A stretch of DNA of 46,099 nucleotides from Olsenella_L kribbiana (GCF_036408795.1 NZ_JAZGJP010000015.1:1-46099); one strand, 5' to 3'. Positions 17,190 to 24,712 are shown, numbered from the stretch's first letter. The notes: a model not told the origin generated them from the letters alone. Translations and numbers: made by a program.

Positions 17190-18008
17190 CTAGAGTGCCT
17201 TCTTCGGACAGGCTTTCACGCATTCAAGGCAGAGGATGCACTCGGTGCCATTCCTGCGCTTCCTCGAATCATCAAGCATATCGACATCCATTGTGCAGAC
17301 TTTCCGGCATCTGTTGCAGGAGATGCACTTCGTGTGGTCGCAGGTGATCCGTACGAGCGAGAAATAGCTCATGGGCTTCAGGAACACTGTGATAGGGCAG
17401 ATGTATTTGCAGAAGGCGCGGTTGTCCTTGAAGGCAAACGCAAGTGCGATGCCGAGGGCGTAGTAGGCAGCATTTCCTGCGATGAAGGCCCAGAACATGA
17501 TGTCTTCGATATTGGCTACCTGCGCCACGAAGAGTGCGGCGACGAAGATGAGGGAAGCTGCGAACGTGAGATAGCGGATCCAGCCGATCTTCTTCCTCGG
17601 CTCCTGAGGCACAGGATAGGGGAGGAAGTCGAGGACCATAGCGGTCCAGCAGGCATAGCCGCACCAGCCGCGGCCAAAGAGAAGCGGGCCGAATATCTTT
17701 GCTACCGCATAGTGTATGGTTGCTGCCTCGAAGCTGCCAAGGAAGAGGTAGTACCAGAACCCTTCGATCTGCATGTTCTCATGGGAGATGAGTCCCAGAT
17801 AGACAAGCATGTAGAGGCCGACCATGAGCTGGGCAATCCTTCTGGCATTCCTGTTGCCCTGGATGAAGAGGGCAAGGGAAAGGGAGAGGGCAGTCCCGAT
17901 ATAGCTGAAGTTGAAGAGATAGAAGAGGTTTTCCTTCGTGAGCCAGAGCGAGATGCCCACTGCCTCGAAGACAGCAAGCAGACAGATTGGTACGGCATAT
18001 CTCTTCAT
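17190..18008 (-). CDS. NapH-like membrane polyferredoxin (4Fe-4S)
   Basis: 272 residues. About five hydrophobic spans (first at 5-25) carry the conserved GRGWCGYACWTAMVLDFLP loop and the CKYICP motif of the NapH/NosR/YccM group. Two ferredoxin clusters close the protein: CISCNRCRKVCTMDV and CILCLECVKACPK, each with three closely spaced cysteines plus one ending in CP or CT. Such proteins pass electrons between membrane quinones and periplasmic or cytoplasmic reductases. No reductase partner is adjacent, so its pathway is unknown. ATG is preceded by AAAGGGA. Confidence 0.85.
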   Translation of the reverse strand: MKRYAVPICLLAVFEAVGISLWLTKENLFYLFNFSYIGTALSLSLALFIQGNRNARRIAQLMVGLYMLVYLGLISHENMQIEGFWYYLFLGSFEAATIHYAVAKIFGPLLFGRGWCGYACWTAMVLDFLPYPVPQEPRKKIGWIRYLTFAASLIFVAALFVAQVANIEDIMFWAFIAGNAAYYALGIALAFAFKDNRAFCKYICPITVFLKPMSYFSLVRITCDHTKCISCNRCRKVCTMDVDMLDDSRKRRNGTECILCLECVKACPKKAL

Positions 18009-18078
18009 CCAGCATCCCTTTCCATGAGGGTGGAGCTGGAACTCATTCTACGTCCGTTTGTCTTGTCGCTGATGAGCT

Positions 18079-18527
18079 TCAGCGATCAGCAAGGCGCATG
18101 CAGATGAGTGAGAAAGGTTCGCCTTCCTCGTCGGTATCGGTGCGCATGTATGCCACAAAGCCCTTGTGTTCGTAGAACGCTATGGCTTGAGGATTCTGCT
18201 CGTTCACGGTGAGCTTGCTGACATCCCAATGGGAGAGAGCGTAATCGAGAAGGGTCGAGCCTATGCCCCGCCCCGGCAGCTGCTGTCGACGAAGAGCATC
18301 TCGGGCCTGCCTTCCTGCGCACCTATGAGCGCAAGCGTCTTGCCATCGCTGTCCTCAGCCGCGGCAAGGTGCTCGACTGTCTGAATTGCTTTAGGGACGT
18401 AAGCCCGGATGCGGACGATATCGGATTCGGCGAGGAGATGACGGGTGGCTCTGACAGGGCGCTCCCATACGCCCAGAAGCTCATCTGAGAGATTGGGCGT
18501 GCAGCTTGCAATCTCCTGGATGTGCAT
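18079..18527 (-). pseudogene. GNAT-family N-acetyltransferase, frameshifted
   Basis: Starts at ATG 18527 (AAAGGA upstream) with MHIQEIASCTPNLSDELLGV and runs through ALIGAQEGRPEMLFVDSSCRG. In the acetyl-CoA-binding loop (RGxGIG) the frame breaks at a G-rich run (18265-18275), where one base is missing. The next frame continues with GIGSTLLDYALSHWDVSKLTV, EQNPQAIAFYEHKGFVAY and the C-terminus to TGA at 18079. The expected GNAT order is therefore complete except for one indel, which could be real decay or a sequencing error in the homopolymer-like tract. Confidence 0.78.
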
Positions 18528-18660
18528 GCAAGTCCTTTCTCGTCTGTTCTGCTTCCGGAAGGAGGACATCACAAGCAAATGTGGAGAAACGTTCACATAT
18601 TTGACTAAGCATGGTTAAGAGCATAGTATCTTTTCTTGCGCTGAGGCGCACACAACATAT

Positions 18661-18736
18661 TGCGGGGTGGAGCAGTTGGTAGCTCGCCGGGCTCATAACC
18701 CGGAGGTCGTAGGTTCAAATCCTGCCCCCGCGACCA
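18661..18736 (+). tRNA. tRNA-Met, initiator type (anticodon CAT)
   Basis: 76-nt cloverleaf with encoded CCA. Anticodon CAT at 18694-18696; the anticodon stem has the three consecutive G-C pairs (GGG/CCC) characteristic of initiator tRNA, and the sequence is close to the E. coli fMet tRNA. Position 1-72 is a weak U-G pair, another initiator trait. T-arm reads GTAGG-TTCAAAT-CCTGC. The gene is intact and has its own terminator. It is the integration site of the element to its right. Confidence 0.95.
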
Positions 18737-18739
18737 AAA
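18699..18739 (+). repeat. attL: tRNA 3' half
   Basis: The 41-nt segment of the intact tRNA gene from the anticodon stem through CCA plus AAAA. It matches attR at 36 of 41 positions. Confidence 0.75.
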
Positions 18740-18743
18740 TTTC

Positions 18744-18779
18744 AGCCCTGAACTGGTAAAACGGTTCAGGGCTTTTTCG
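18744..18779 (+). terminator. tRNA terminator at the left end of the element
   Basis: AGCCCTGAAC (18744-18753) pairs with GTTCAGGGCT (18764-18773), followed by TTTTC. It lies just inside the element, so the element supplies, or keeps, a terminator for the tRNA. Confidence 0.75.
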
Positions 18780-18804
18780 TTGCCTTGGGGCAAAAATGCC
18801 CAAA

Positions 18805-18832
18805 GTAATCTGTATGGTAATATGTATGAGCG
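18805..18832 (+). repeat. Left putative integrase arm site
   Basis: 28-bp block identical to 29013-29040. It contains two tandem 12-bp repeats, GTAATCTGTATG and GTAATATGTATG, followed by AGCG. Tandem short repeats near both ends are what a tyrosine integrase N-terminal arm-binding domain recognises; the assignment is inference. Confidence 0.65.
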
Positions 18833-18841
18833 AAAAAAGCC

Positions 18842-19177
18842 TTAGACCCTGCGTTTCGCCAGGCTATCTCTGAGCGCTCGGAGCACCTCAACCGCAACGG
18901 GCAACTCGTCAATCTCGAATGAATCAAGAATCTCTTGCACCTCGGCGGAAAGCTTCGCCTTGTCGGGTTTTGGGGCGTCACTGAGCAAAGCGTCGGTGCC
19001 TACCGACAGCTCCTCTGCAATCTTTGCGAGCACGGGCAAGCTCAGCTTGGTGTTGCCCGTTTCGATGTGGCTCATGTGCGTTACCGATATTCCAACTTTT
19101 TGCGCGAGCGCCTCCTGCGACAGCCCGCAGGCTTTGCGGTAACGCCTGATGCGCTGTCCTATGTCGAAGTATTTCAT
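18842..19177 (-). CDS. Xre-family transcriptional regulator
   Basis: 111 residues. Residues 7-61 form a Cro/CI-type helix-turn-helix (IRRYRKACGLSQEALAQKVG, then ISVTHMSHIETGNTKLSLPV). The C-terminal half is short and helical and has no peptidase signature, so it is not a LexA-type self-cleaving repressor. It is transcribed leftward, away from the cargo genes, at the left end of the element, the usual position for an immunity/lysogeny-type repressor. A dyad at 19284-19303 is a candidate operator. Confidence 0.88.
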   Translation of the reverse strand: MKYFDIGQRIRRYRKACGLSQEALAQKVGISVTHMSHIETGNTKLSLPVLAKIAEELSVGTDALLSDAPKPDKAKLSAEVQEILDSFEIDELPVAVEVLRALRDSLAKRRV

Positions 19178-19283
19178 TTTAACCGCCCGTCAAAATCAAG
19201 TTGCCTTGAATCGTATGGGCGATTAGCCTCAAATATAATAAACTGGAAAGGCTGTATTTCATGCATGCAGTTAATGTTTGAGA

Positions 19284-19303
19284 CCTCATTCTTACGAACG
19301 AGG
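19284..19303. promoter_or_regulatory. Candidate Xre operator dyad
   Basis: CCTCATTCTTACGAACGAGG is a near-perfect dyad (16 of 20 positions symmetric) between the repressor gene and the cargo genes. A TATAAT hexamer lies at 19234-19239, without a well-spaced -35. Confidence 0.4.
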
Positions 19304-19429
19304 CGAGAGCGTTAGTGAGTCAAAAAAACACGTTGTGTTAGACCGCTTTGGATAAGTGTCCTATGCACAGTACACGCAGCAGGACCCCCAATTGCGACAA
19401 TTCCATCATCAGGAAATATGGAGGTTGCA

Positions 19430-20512
19430 ATGGAAGACGTGCTCACCCAGCTGACGAGGCAGTTCCTCCCGCAGATGACGGCTGCCGAGAAGAGCAGGGC
19501 CCTGAGATCGCTCAAGGCGCTGATAGACGCGGAGTTGTTCGACCTCGCGGCAAGCGAGGGGGCGGAAGACGATCCCGACAGAGCCTGCCCCTGGTGCGGC
19601 TCCCCGCATTACGTGAAGAGGGGGCGAGACGGGCGCGGCCGTCAGCGGTTCCTCTGCCGAGGGTGCGCCAGGACCTTCACCGACGCCACCATGCGCATCT
19701 TCTCCACCACCAAGCTCGACAGGTCGGCCTGGATGAGGTTCGCGGAGTGCCACGTGGACATGCTCCCGCTGCGCGAGTCGGCGGAAAAGTGCGGCGTGTG
19801 CCTCAAGACGGCGTTCTTCATGCGCCACAGGCTGCTCGAGGCCATGGCCAAGCGCATGCCCGCCTTCCGCGTGGAGGCCGGCGGCGGGGCCGAGCTCGAC
19901 GAGTGCTTCTTCAGGGAGAGCTTCAAGGGAAACCGCTCCAGGTCGGAGTCCGGCGTGCCCAGGAAGCCCCGCGCAAGGTCGCAGGGAACCGACGGGCACG
20001 AGAAGATATGCGTGCTCACCGGCATCAACGACGCCGGCGACATCTTCTACGAGATCGCGGGGAGGGGCGGCCTCGACGAGGCGGCAGCCAGGGAGCTGCT
20101 CGCCGACAAGCTCGCGGTCGGCGCGATAATCTCGACGGACCGTGCGCACGTGTACCGCCGCGTCCTGCCCGCCCTCGGCGTCGGCGAGCACATCGCCAGC
20201 AAGAGGGAGGAGCACGCCATCAACAGGGTGAACAGCCTCCACTCCCAGATGAGGCACTTCATCGGCAGGTTCCGGGGCGTCTCCACGAGACGCCTCGAGA
20301 ACTACCTCGCCTGGTTCAAGTGGACGTGGTGCTTCAAGGTCCGCAGGAGCGCGGACGAGCTCGCCGAGCTCATAGTGAGGCAGGCGGCCCGCGGCACGTA
20401 CGAGAAGACCTGGCGCCAGTACAAGGTGACCCCCTATCCGTTCTACGAGTACTGGATCAAGCAGGCGAAATGGGACTCGCGTGCGCGGAGGGCCATATAC
20501 GGCGTGGCGTGA
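19430..20512 (+). CDS. IS1595-family transposase
   Basis: 360 residues from ATG 19430, chosen because GGAGG is five bases upstream; an ATG at 19418 adds four residues. An N-terminal zinc ribbon (CPWCGSPHYVKRG ... FLCRGCARTF) is followed by a DDE-type core: GGGAELDECFFRESFKG, then IISTDRAHVYRR, then the ISXO2-like HAINRVNSLHSQMRHFIGR and RFRGVSTRRLENYLAWFKW. This order of zinc ribbon plus ISXO2-like domain defines the IS1595 family. The frame is complete, so the element may be active. Confidence 0.93.
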   Translation: MEDVLTQLTRQFLPQMTAAEKSRALRSLKALIDAELFDLAASEGAEDDPDRACPWCGSPHYVKRGRDGRGRQRFLCRGCARTFTDATMRIFSTTKLDRSAWMRFAECHVDMLPLRESAEKCGVCLKTAFFMRHRLLEAMAKRMPAFRVEAGGGAELDECFFRESFKGNRSRSESGVPRKPRARSQGTDGHEKICVLTGINDAGDIFYEIAGRGGLDEAAARELLADKLAVGAIISTDRAHVYRRVLPALGVGEHIASKREEHAINRVNSLHSQMRHFIGRFRGVSTRRLENYLAWFKWTWCFKVRRSADELAELIVRQAARGTYEKTWRQYKVTPYPFYEYWIKQAKWDSRARRAIYGVA

Positions 20513-20583
20513 TGTCCAGGGCGGTCTGGCGCAGCGCATCTGCGGCAAGCGCTGAAGTCGTGACCCGATGCAAAAAGCAACAG

Positions 20584-21078
20584 CTAGCGATATTCTTCGG
20601 GAACGTCGAAACCGTACTCACGGCATAGGAGCATGACATCGTGGACGTCGTGCTCGTCATGCTGATAGCCCAAGTGAAACAACAGCTGGCTTTCGGGGTC
20701 GATGCACGACACCTCCACCTCGCCGATGCGCCCCCTCCCCGAAAAGACCTCCCCGGGAAAACGATCTCCCTGATACAGAATATCGCCATTCTCGGCGAAA
20801 TCGAAGCAATGCAGGTCGACGATGCGCCCCGCCTCGTCTTGCCACACCGTGTGATCTTCGGTGGTGAAAGATGCAGCCACCTCGGAAAACCCCTCATCAG
20901 CAATTAGATCCACGAACCTTTGGTAATCCCCGCGCTGAACGAACAGGTCGATGTCGTTATGAGCCCTGGTCTCACGCCCGACAAGCGCATCGACGCCCCA
21001 GCCGCCATCAAGATATACGCCAATGCCCGCACCTGCGGAAAGGCCGATTATCCAACACGCATCATCCTTGGTGACCAT
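20584..21078 (-). CDS. Lincosamide nucleotidyltransferase-like protein (Lnu family)
   Basis: 164 residues, the length of Lnu(A)/Lnu(C)-type enzymes. These adenylylate a hydroxyl of lincomycin and clindamycin. The nucleotidyltransferase core YLDGGWGVDALVGRETR (22-38) with NDIDLFVQ (41-48) gives the metal-binding acidic pair Asp42/Asp44; VDLHCFDF and DPESQLLFHLGYQHDEHDVHD follow as in the family. GGAG lies just upstream of ATG 21078. It sits convergent to the transposase inside an IS1595-family element, the same genetic context as known lnu(C). An aminoglycoside 2''-type specificity is the alternative. Family call firm; drug specificity untested. Confidence 0.8.
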   Translation of the reverse strand: MVTKDDACWIIGLSAGAGIGVYLDGGWGVDALVGRETRAHNDIDLFVQRGDYQRFVDLIADEGFSEVAASFTTEDHTVWQDEAGRIVDLHCFDFAENGDILYQGDRFPGEVFSGRGRIGEVEVSCIDPESQLLFHLGYQHDEHDVHDVMLLCREYGFDVPEEYR

Positions 21079-21181
21079 AGGAGCTCCTTCGCTTTCGCCT
21101 GCTATTTAAGCAAGAAAGATTATAGGAAAAGTCCCAGTATCCAAAGTGGTCTAACACAACGAAAAAACAGGAGGTAATGCG

Positions 21182-21979
21182 ATGACGCCAATGAACGAGC
21201 AGGAAAACCTGCTATCGGGTATCACAATCGCTCATAACCTGATGCACCGCGTGGTCAGTCTTCAGCAACGCATCAACCAGCTCACCACTCAGTTTGCCGC
21301 CAAGACGGAAAAGAAGACTAAAAGGCACCCTGTTCTCTATGCAATCGGGGGCTTCCTTATCGCGTTCACGCTTATCACGAGCACGCCACTTAAGGTGATA
21401 ACGTATCTCCCTACCCTTCCGTTCTTCTCGATGGGAGGCACGGAGCTTCAATTGGCGGTCTGGAATATCGTGAACCTCATCGTCTCAGCTATCATCGGTG
21501 CGATTCTATACAAGGTCATAGCGAAGACGGCGGACAAAAGCCGCTCCCAGAGAAATGCCGCGATTGACCAAAGCAACCAACGAGTTGAAGCCAACAACCA
21601 GGCCCTAGCCCAGAGCATCGAGCAAACCAAGCAGGAGATTTTCGCCGTACAGCAGCAATGGGCTTCGCAGGTCGCCCCGTGGTACCCCATGGATTACGAC
21701 AGCATCGAAGCCGTGGATTTCTTCCTTGCTGCCGTGCGCAACCATCGCGCCACCACCGTACAGGAGATGGTCAACCTCTACGAGACCGAGATGCACCAGC
21801 GCCGCATGGAAGCGGGCCAGCAGCAGATTCTCAACCAGCAGCGCATCGGCAACATGCTGCAAATAGGCAACCTGTTCATGCAGGGGCAGATTCTCAATCA
21901 GGCTCAGCAGATAAACGCGAACACCGCCAGTGCGAGCGGCAACCTCGACTGGATGGCTCGCGCGATGGGAAAGCGCTAA
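21182..21979 (+). CDS. Element cargo: two-TM coiled-coil protein of unknown function
   Basis: 265 residues, no recognised family. Residues 1-45 form a helical leader with KKTKR before two transmembrane spans (about 49-66 and 90-113). The remainder (115-265) is long, helical and rich in Gln and Asn (QQQILNQQRIGNMLQIGNLF), probably a cytoplasmic coiled coil. AGGAGGT is eight bases before the ATG and lies directly against the target duplication of the IS1595 insertion, so the gene has lost its original promoter region 1.84 kb away. It precedes the surface-protein gene by 63 bp, so the two probably form one unit. No direct clue to function. Confidence 0.75.
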   Translation: MTPMNEQENLLSGITIAHNLMHRVVSLQQRINQLTTQFAAKTEKKTKRHPVLYAIGGFLIAFTLITSTPLKVITYLPTLPFFSMGGTELQLAVWNIVNLIVSAIIGAILYKVIAKTADKSRSQRNAAIDQSNQRVEANNQALAQSIEQTKQEIFAVQQQWASQVAPWYPMDYDSIEAVDFFLAAVRNHRATTVQEMVNLYETEMHQRRMEAGQQQILNQQRIGNMLQIGNLFMQGQILNQAQQINANTASASGNLDWMARAMGKR

Positions 21980-22042
21980 GTAATGACGCGGTTGACATAA
22001 CGAGGCAACTCGAAACCACCATGAAAGAAAAGGGGATGGATA

Positions 22043-23176
22043 ATGAACGGATTATCCCAGTGGGCGCGCTCGCATAAGCCCCAAGCCGCAGCGATAGCCG
22101 CTGCGATCGTTGTTGCGATCGTTGTTGCGATAGCCGTGGCAAGTGGAGCGTTCGCAACGTCCGAGCAACAACCAGAACAGCAGGAGTCAAGAACTGTCGA
22201 TGTGACCCTCAGCGTCACGGCCGACCACGGCTGGGACGAGAACTCCACGCCCGCCATCGCTCATATCGAGGGCGACGACGTGGACTTCTACCACGCGGTG
22301 ACCCCCGATGCCGATGGCAACAAGGGCACTTCCACGGTCGAACTCGCCGAGGGCGACTACACCGTGAGCTTCGTCAGCCCCGTCAACTCCGACGGCTCCG
22401 CCTTCGACATCTACGACACGGGCGCTCCCGTCGACATCACCGTCGACGCCGACGCGAAGACCGCGCCTGCCGTCAACTGCCCTATGGCGCAGATTCCCGC
22501 CGACAAGGTAACCGACGACATGCTCGCCGACATCGTCAACAAGACCAAGGACGCCATCAAGAAGGGTGACGAGACCTTGAAGGGCGATGCCGGTACCAGC
22601 ATCCTCGACAAGCTCGACGGCAACGTCGCCAAGAACCCGAACGCGAGCGACAAGACCAAGCAGGAGGCGACTGACGCCGACAAGGACGTCGATGTCAACG
22701 ACAAGCCTGCACAGACGACGCCGTCTGCCAAGAATGATGGCAATAAGGCCGACAGCAATGCTGGTTCCCAGCCTTCCAACAACGGTTCTTCGAACTCTGA
22801 TTCTGCTTCCAGCAAGCCTTCTCAGTCCAGTCAGCCTTCCAAGCCTGCCCATACCCATACTTGGGTGAACCACACGGCTACCCGTCAGGTATGGGTGAGC
22901 AACTGGGTCGACGTGCCCGACTACGGCACCCAGCAGGTTCAGACTGGAACTCGTTGGGTATTCCCTGAGGACGGTTACGTCACGACCAGCCTTAGCGATG
23001 CAAAGGCGCACGCTGTAGCACTCGTTAAGCAGGGCTGTATGGGTAACTATCACACCGAGCCTGTCTACGAGAACCAGACGGTTCAGATTGGTTCCCACAA
23101 GGAAGACCATGGTTCCTACACGACCGAAACCTACGTGGACTACGTGTATTGCAGTTCGTGCGGTGCTCGTCAGTAA
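22043..23176 (+). CDS. Element cargo: membrane-anchored surface protein
   Basis: 377 residues. An N-terminal hydrophobic segment (about 14-38, AAAIAAAIVVAIVVAIAVAS) after basic residues acts as signal/anchor; no cleavage or sortase motif is clear. Residues about 50-150 look like a beta-sandwich (VDVTLSVTADHGWD), followed by a helical part, then a low-complexity Ser/Asn/Pro/Lys linker (about 220-272). The C-terminal module starts HTHTWVNHTATRQVW and ends with YCSSCGARQ, a His/Cys zinc-ribbon-like pattern. The DNA for the anchor carries a tandem GCGATCGTTGTT. Exported protein with unknown ligand; a strong terminator follows. Possibly adhesion or phage exclusion, but this is speculation. Confidence 0.75.
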   Translation: MNGLSQWARSHKPQAAAIAAAIVVAIVVAIAVASGAFATSEQQPEQQESRTVDVTLSVTADHGWDENSTPAIAHIEGDDVDFYHAVTPDADGNKGTSTVELAEGDYTVSFVSPVNSDGSAFDIYDTGAPVDITVDADAKTAPAVNCPMAQIPADKVTDDMLADIVNKTKDAIKKGDETLKGDAGTSILDKLDGNVAKNPNASDKTKQEATDADKDVDVNDKPAQTTPSAKNDGNKADSNAGSQPSNNGSSNSDSASSKPSQSSQPSKPAHTHTWVNHTATRQVWVSNWVDVPDYGTQQVQTGTRWVFPEDGYVTTSLSDAKAHAVALVKQGCMGNYHTEPVYENQTVQIGSHKEDHGSYTTETYVDYVYCSSCGARQ

Positions 23177-23270
23177 CGACGAGACCATCACGGCGCGTGC
23201 TGTGTTCGGGCATAGCCCTCACAGACCCGCGCGCTCCCTCCGGTCGCGTGCAGGTGTCCGTTTCCCGAAC

Positions 23271-23310
23271 AAGGGGAGCATCCGCATAGCGGGTGCTCCC
23301 CTTGTTTTTT
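23271..23310 (+). terminator. Strong terminator after the cargo operon
   Basis: AAGGGGAGCA (23271-23280) pairs with TGCTCCCCTT (23294-23303), with an inner CCGC/GCGG pair, then GTTTTTT. Confidence 0.85.
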
Positions 23311-23377
23311 GCCCAGATGCTCCGGAATACCGCGAAACAGGATCAGCAACAGCGCACCGGCCTTTGAAGGGCTTTTC

Positions 23378-23531
23378 GAGGTCTTTCGGTGGGCTGTTCT
23401 GAGACCTTTTCGCGCCCCTGTCCGAACAAAGCCCCTGCGAAGGTCTTTCGCTGGGCTGTGCTGAGCCCATTTCGCGCCCCTGCCCGAACAGAGCCCCTGC
23501 GGAGGTCTTTCGAAGGTCTTTCGCTGGGCTT
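23378..23531. repeat. Tandem ~62-bp repeats, two and a half copies
   Basis: Units start at 23378, 23439 and 23501, each opening with a G-rich run plus AGGTCTTTCG and closing with AGCCCCTGC. The third copy is partial and repeats AGGTCTTTCG twice. The units differ at several positions. No gene lies between 23177 and 23599. Confidence 0.7.
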
Positions 23532-23599
23532 TGGATGGGCATGCGTGAAAGACGCCTGCGGCGTCGGGTGCCTCTGAAACGGAGATAAGGAGGTACACG

Positions 23600-23953
23600 A
23601 TGGACAGGGAGCGTCTTGAACCCAGCAGCCCCCAGGAGGAGGCCATGTGGAGGGCGCAGGTGCTCAGGCGCACCGCCCGCATCTGCTCGGCGAAGGCCAA
23701 GGAGCTTGAGCGCATGGCGAAGGTGGACGGCAACGCCCCTATGCGCGACAGCGGCACCCTGAAGGACGTGCTCAAGCGCATCGACAACGTGATGGAGTGG
23801 CGGTTCGTGAACGCTCTGGGCGAGGTCGTCCTCGACGGGGACATGCTCGCGGAGAGCATCGACTGCGAGGCCCTGCGCACCATGCGCTACTGCGTGGCTG
23901 AATGTCTCAAGCGAATCGAGGAGCGGGAAGCGGAGGGGAAAAGCGATGAGTGA
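23600..23953 (+). CDS. Small acidic helical protein, unknown
   Basis: 117 residues with no recognised domain. Mostly helical, with charged heptads (VLRRTARICSAKAKELERMA). Strong AAGGAGG ribosome site seven bases before the ATG. It overlaps the next gene by eight bases, showing a two-gene unit that ends in a strong terminator. Conserved-looking coding structure, but function cannot be read. Confidence 0.65.
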   Translation: MDRERLEPSSPQEEAMWRAQVLRRTARICSAKAKELERMAKVDGNAPMRDSGTLKDVLKRIDNVMEWRFVNALGEVVLDGDMLAESIDCEALRTMRYCVAECLKRIEEREAEGKSDE

Positions 23954-24227
23954 CTACGGCATCAAGACCTACGCCGACCTCGCCGAGACGTGCGGGAACA
24001 TGGTGCTCGCAAACGAGATGGCAAAACGCCCGCTTGAGCTTGTAAGTGGGGACTGGGCGCCATGGGAGGAGATTTTCCAGTGGTACATCATACAGGACCC
24101 GTCGTTTGTCATGGGGCACACGGGCGAGCCGGTGTTCTACGACGAGGAGCTTGACCTGTACGTCCTTGGGGTAAATCATCTAGGCACGGCTTGGCAGCTC
24201 GTGCCCGCTCCGACAATCTACGACTGA
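23946..24227 (+). CDS. Small protein, unknown
   Basis: 93 residues, no recognised family. Translationally coupled to the gene before it (ATGAGTGA overlap). Contains a Trp/Asp-rich middle (SGDWAPWEEIFQWYIIQDPS) and a YDEELDLYVLGVNHLGTAW stretch that looks like a folded alpha/beta protein. As small acidic element-borne proteins with such pairs are sometimes anti-restriction or anti-defence factors, that is one possibility, but nothing in the sequence proves it. Confidence 0.6.
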   Translation: MSDYGIKTYADLAETCGNMVLANEMAKRPLELVSGDWAPWEEIFQWYIIQDPSFVMGHTGEPVFYDEELDLYVLGVNHLGTAWQLVPAPTIYD

Positions 24228-24239
24228 AAAGACGCCGAA

Positions 24240-24278
24240 GGGCGCAGCGAAACAATCGCTGCGCCCTTTATTTTTTTG
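24240..24278 (+). terminator. Strong terminator
   Basis: GGGCGCAGCGA (24240-24250) pairs with TCGCTGCGCCC (24256-24266), loop AACAA, then TTTATTTTTTT. Confidence 0.9.
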
Positions 24279-24301
24279 CTTCGCGGACACTCAAGACGCA
24301 C

Positions 24302-24444
24302 TTTCTACACGTCGTCACTTTACGCCTGGACTTGTAGAAAAACTCCGAGAAGATTGCCCCGTTTATGGGGCTTGCCGAAGCGCTTTCTACAACTGTCGCA
24401 ATTTTCGACAAATTCAACCCCTGAAACACGCCTTGTTTTCTACG
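24302..24444. repeat. Iteron-like TTTCTACA repeats
   Basis: TTTCTACA at 24302-24309 and 24384-24391, its exact complement at 24333-24340, and TTTCTACG at 24437-24444. The two direct copies are each followed within a few bases by GTCG. The stretch is more AT-rich than its surroundings and lies between convergent genes. Could be initiator-protein binding sites for replication. Confidence 0.45.
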
Positions 24445-24526
24445 GCGTTTCACGCCATATATCAGGAGAAATCGCCTTGGCTCCCTCCGCTATACGCTTC
24501 GGGGGCAAAAAAGGCAAAAGGGCATA

Positions 24527-24712
24527 AGGGGGACTGACGCAGCGTGCGCTGCGGTCGGCATAGCCGACAGTCCCCCTCGATGCGACCTTAGGGTCGCAAA
24601 CGCTGCGAGCGCAAGGCGCTCGCAGATGCCGTCTCAGGACGTACGCCAGCGGGCTTGGGTGCCGGCGGAGCGCCACATGAAAAGGGACGGAGGCGAAAAG
24701 CCGTCCGTCCCT
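24527..24712. other. Cluster of perfect hairpins (three-way junction plus three stems)
   Basis: AGGGGGACTG (24527-24536) pairs with CAGTCCCCCT (24568-24577) and encloses two further stems, CGCAGCG/CGCTGCG (24538-24553) and GTCGGC/GCCGAC (24554-24568). Then follow TGCGACC/GGTCGCA (24581-24598), CTGCGAGCGC/GCGCTCGCAG (24603-24625) and AGGGACGGA..TCCGTCCCT with inner GGC/GCC (24683-24712). No gene lies here. Candidate single-strand or double-strand origin, oriT, or a structured RNA. Confidence 0.6.

Larger units (their letters stand above)
19331..21161. mobile_element. IS1595-family transposon carrying a Lnu-like passenger gene
   Basis: Terminal inverted repeats begin CGTTGTGTTAGACC at both ends (19331 inward on plus; 21161 inward on minus) and continue with CTTTGGATA after one mismatch. 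An exact 8-bp target duplication AAAAAACA flanks it (19323-19330 and 21162-21169); 8 bp is the usual IS1595 size. Contents are the transposase and one convergent passenger gene. The arrangement parallels the known IS1595-family mobilisable elements that carry lnu(C). Confidence 0.9.

Noticed and set aside
23378..23531. CRISPR array
   Set aside because: Repeat units are ~62 bp with imperfect copies and no unique spacers between short identical repeats; no cas genes nearby.
24276..24527. Small plus-strand frame of 83 codons
   Set aside because: Overlaps the terminator and iteron-like repeats, has no ribosome site and an Arg/Ser-rich random composition.
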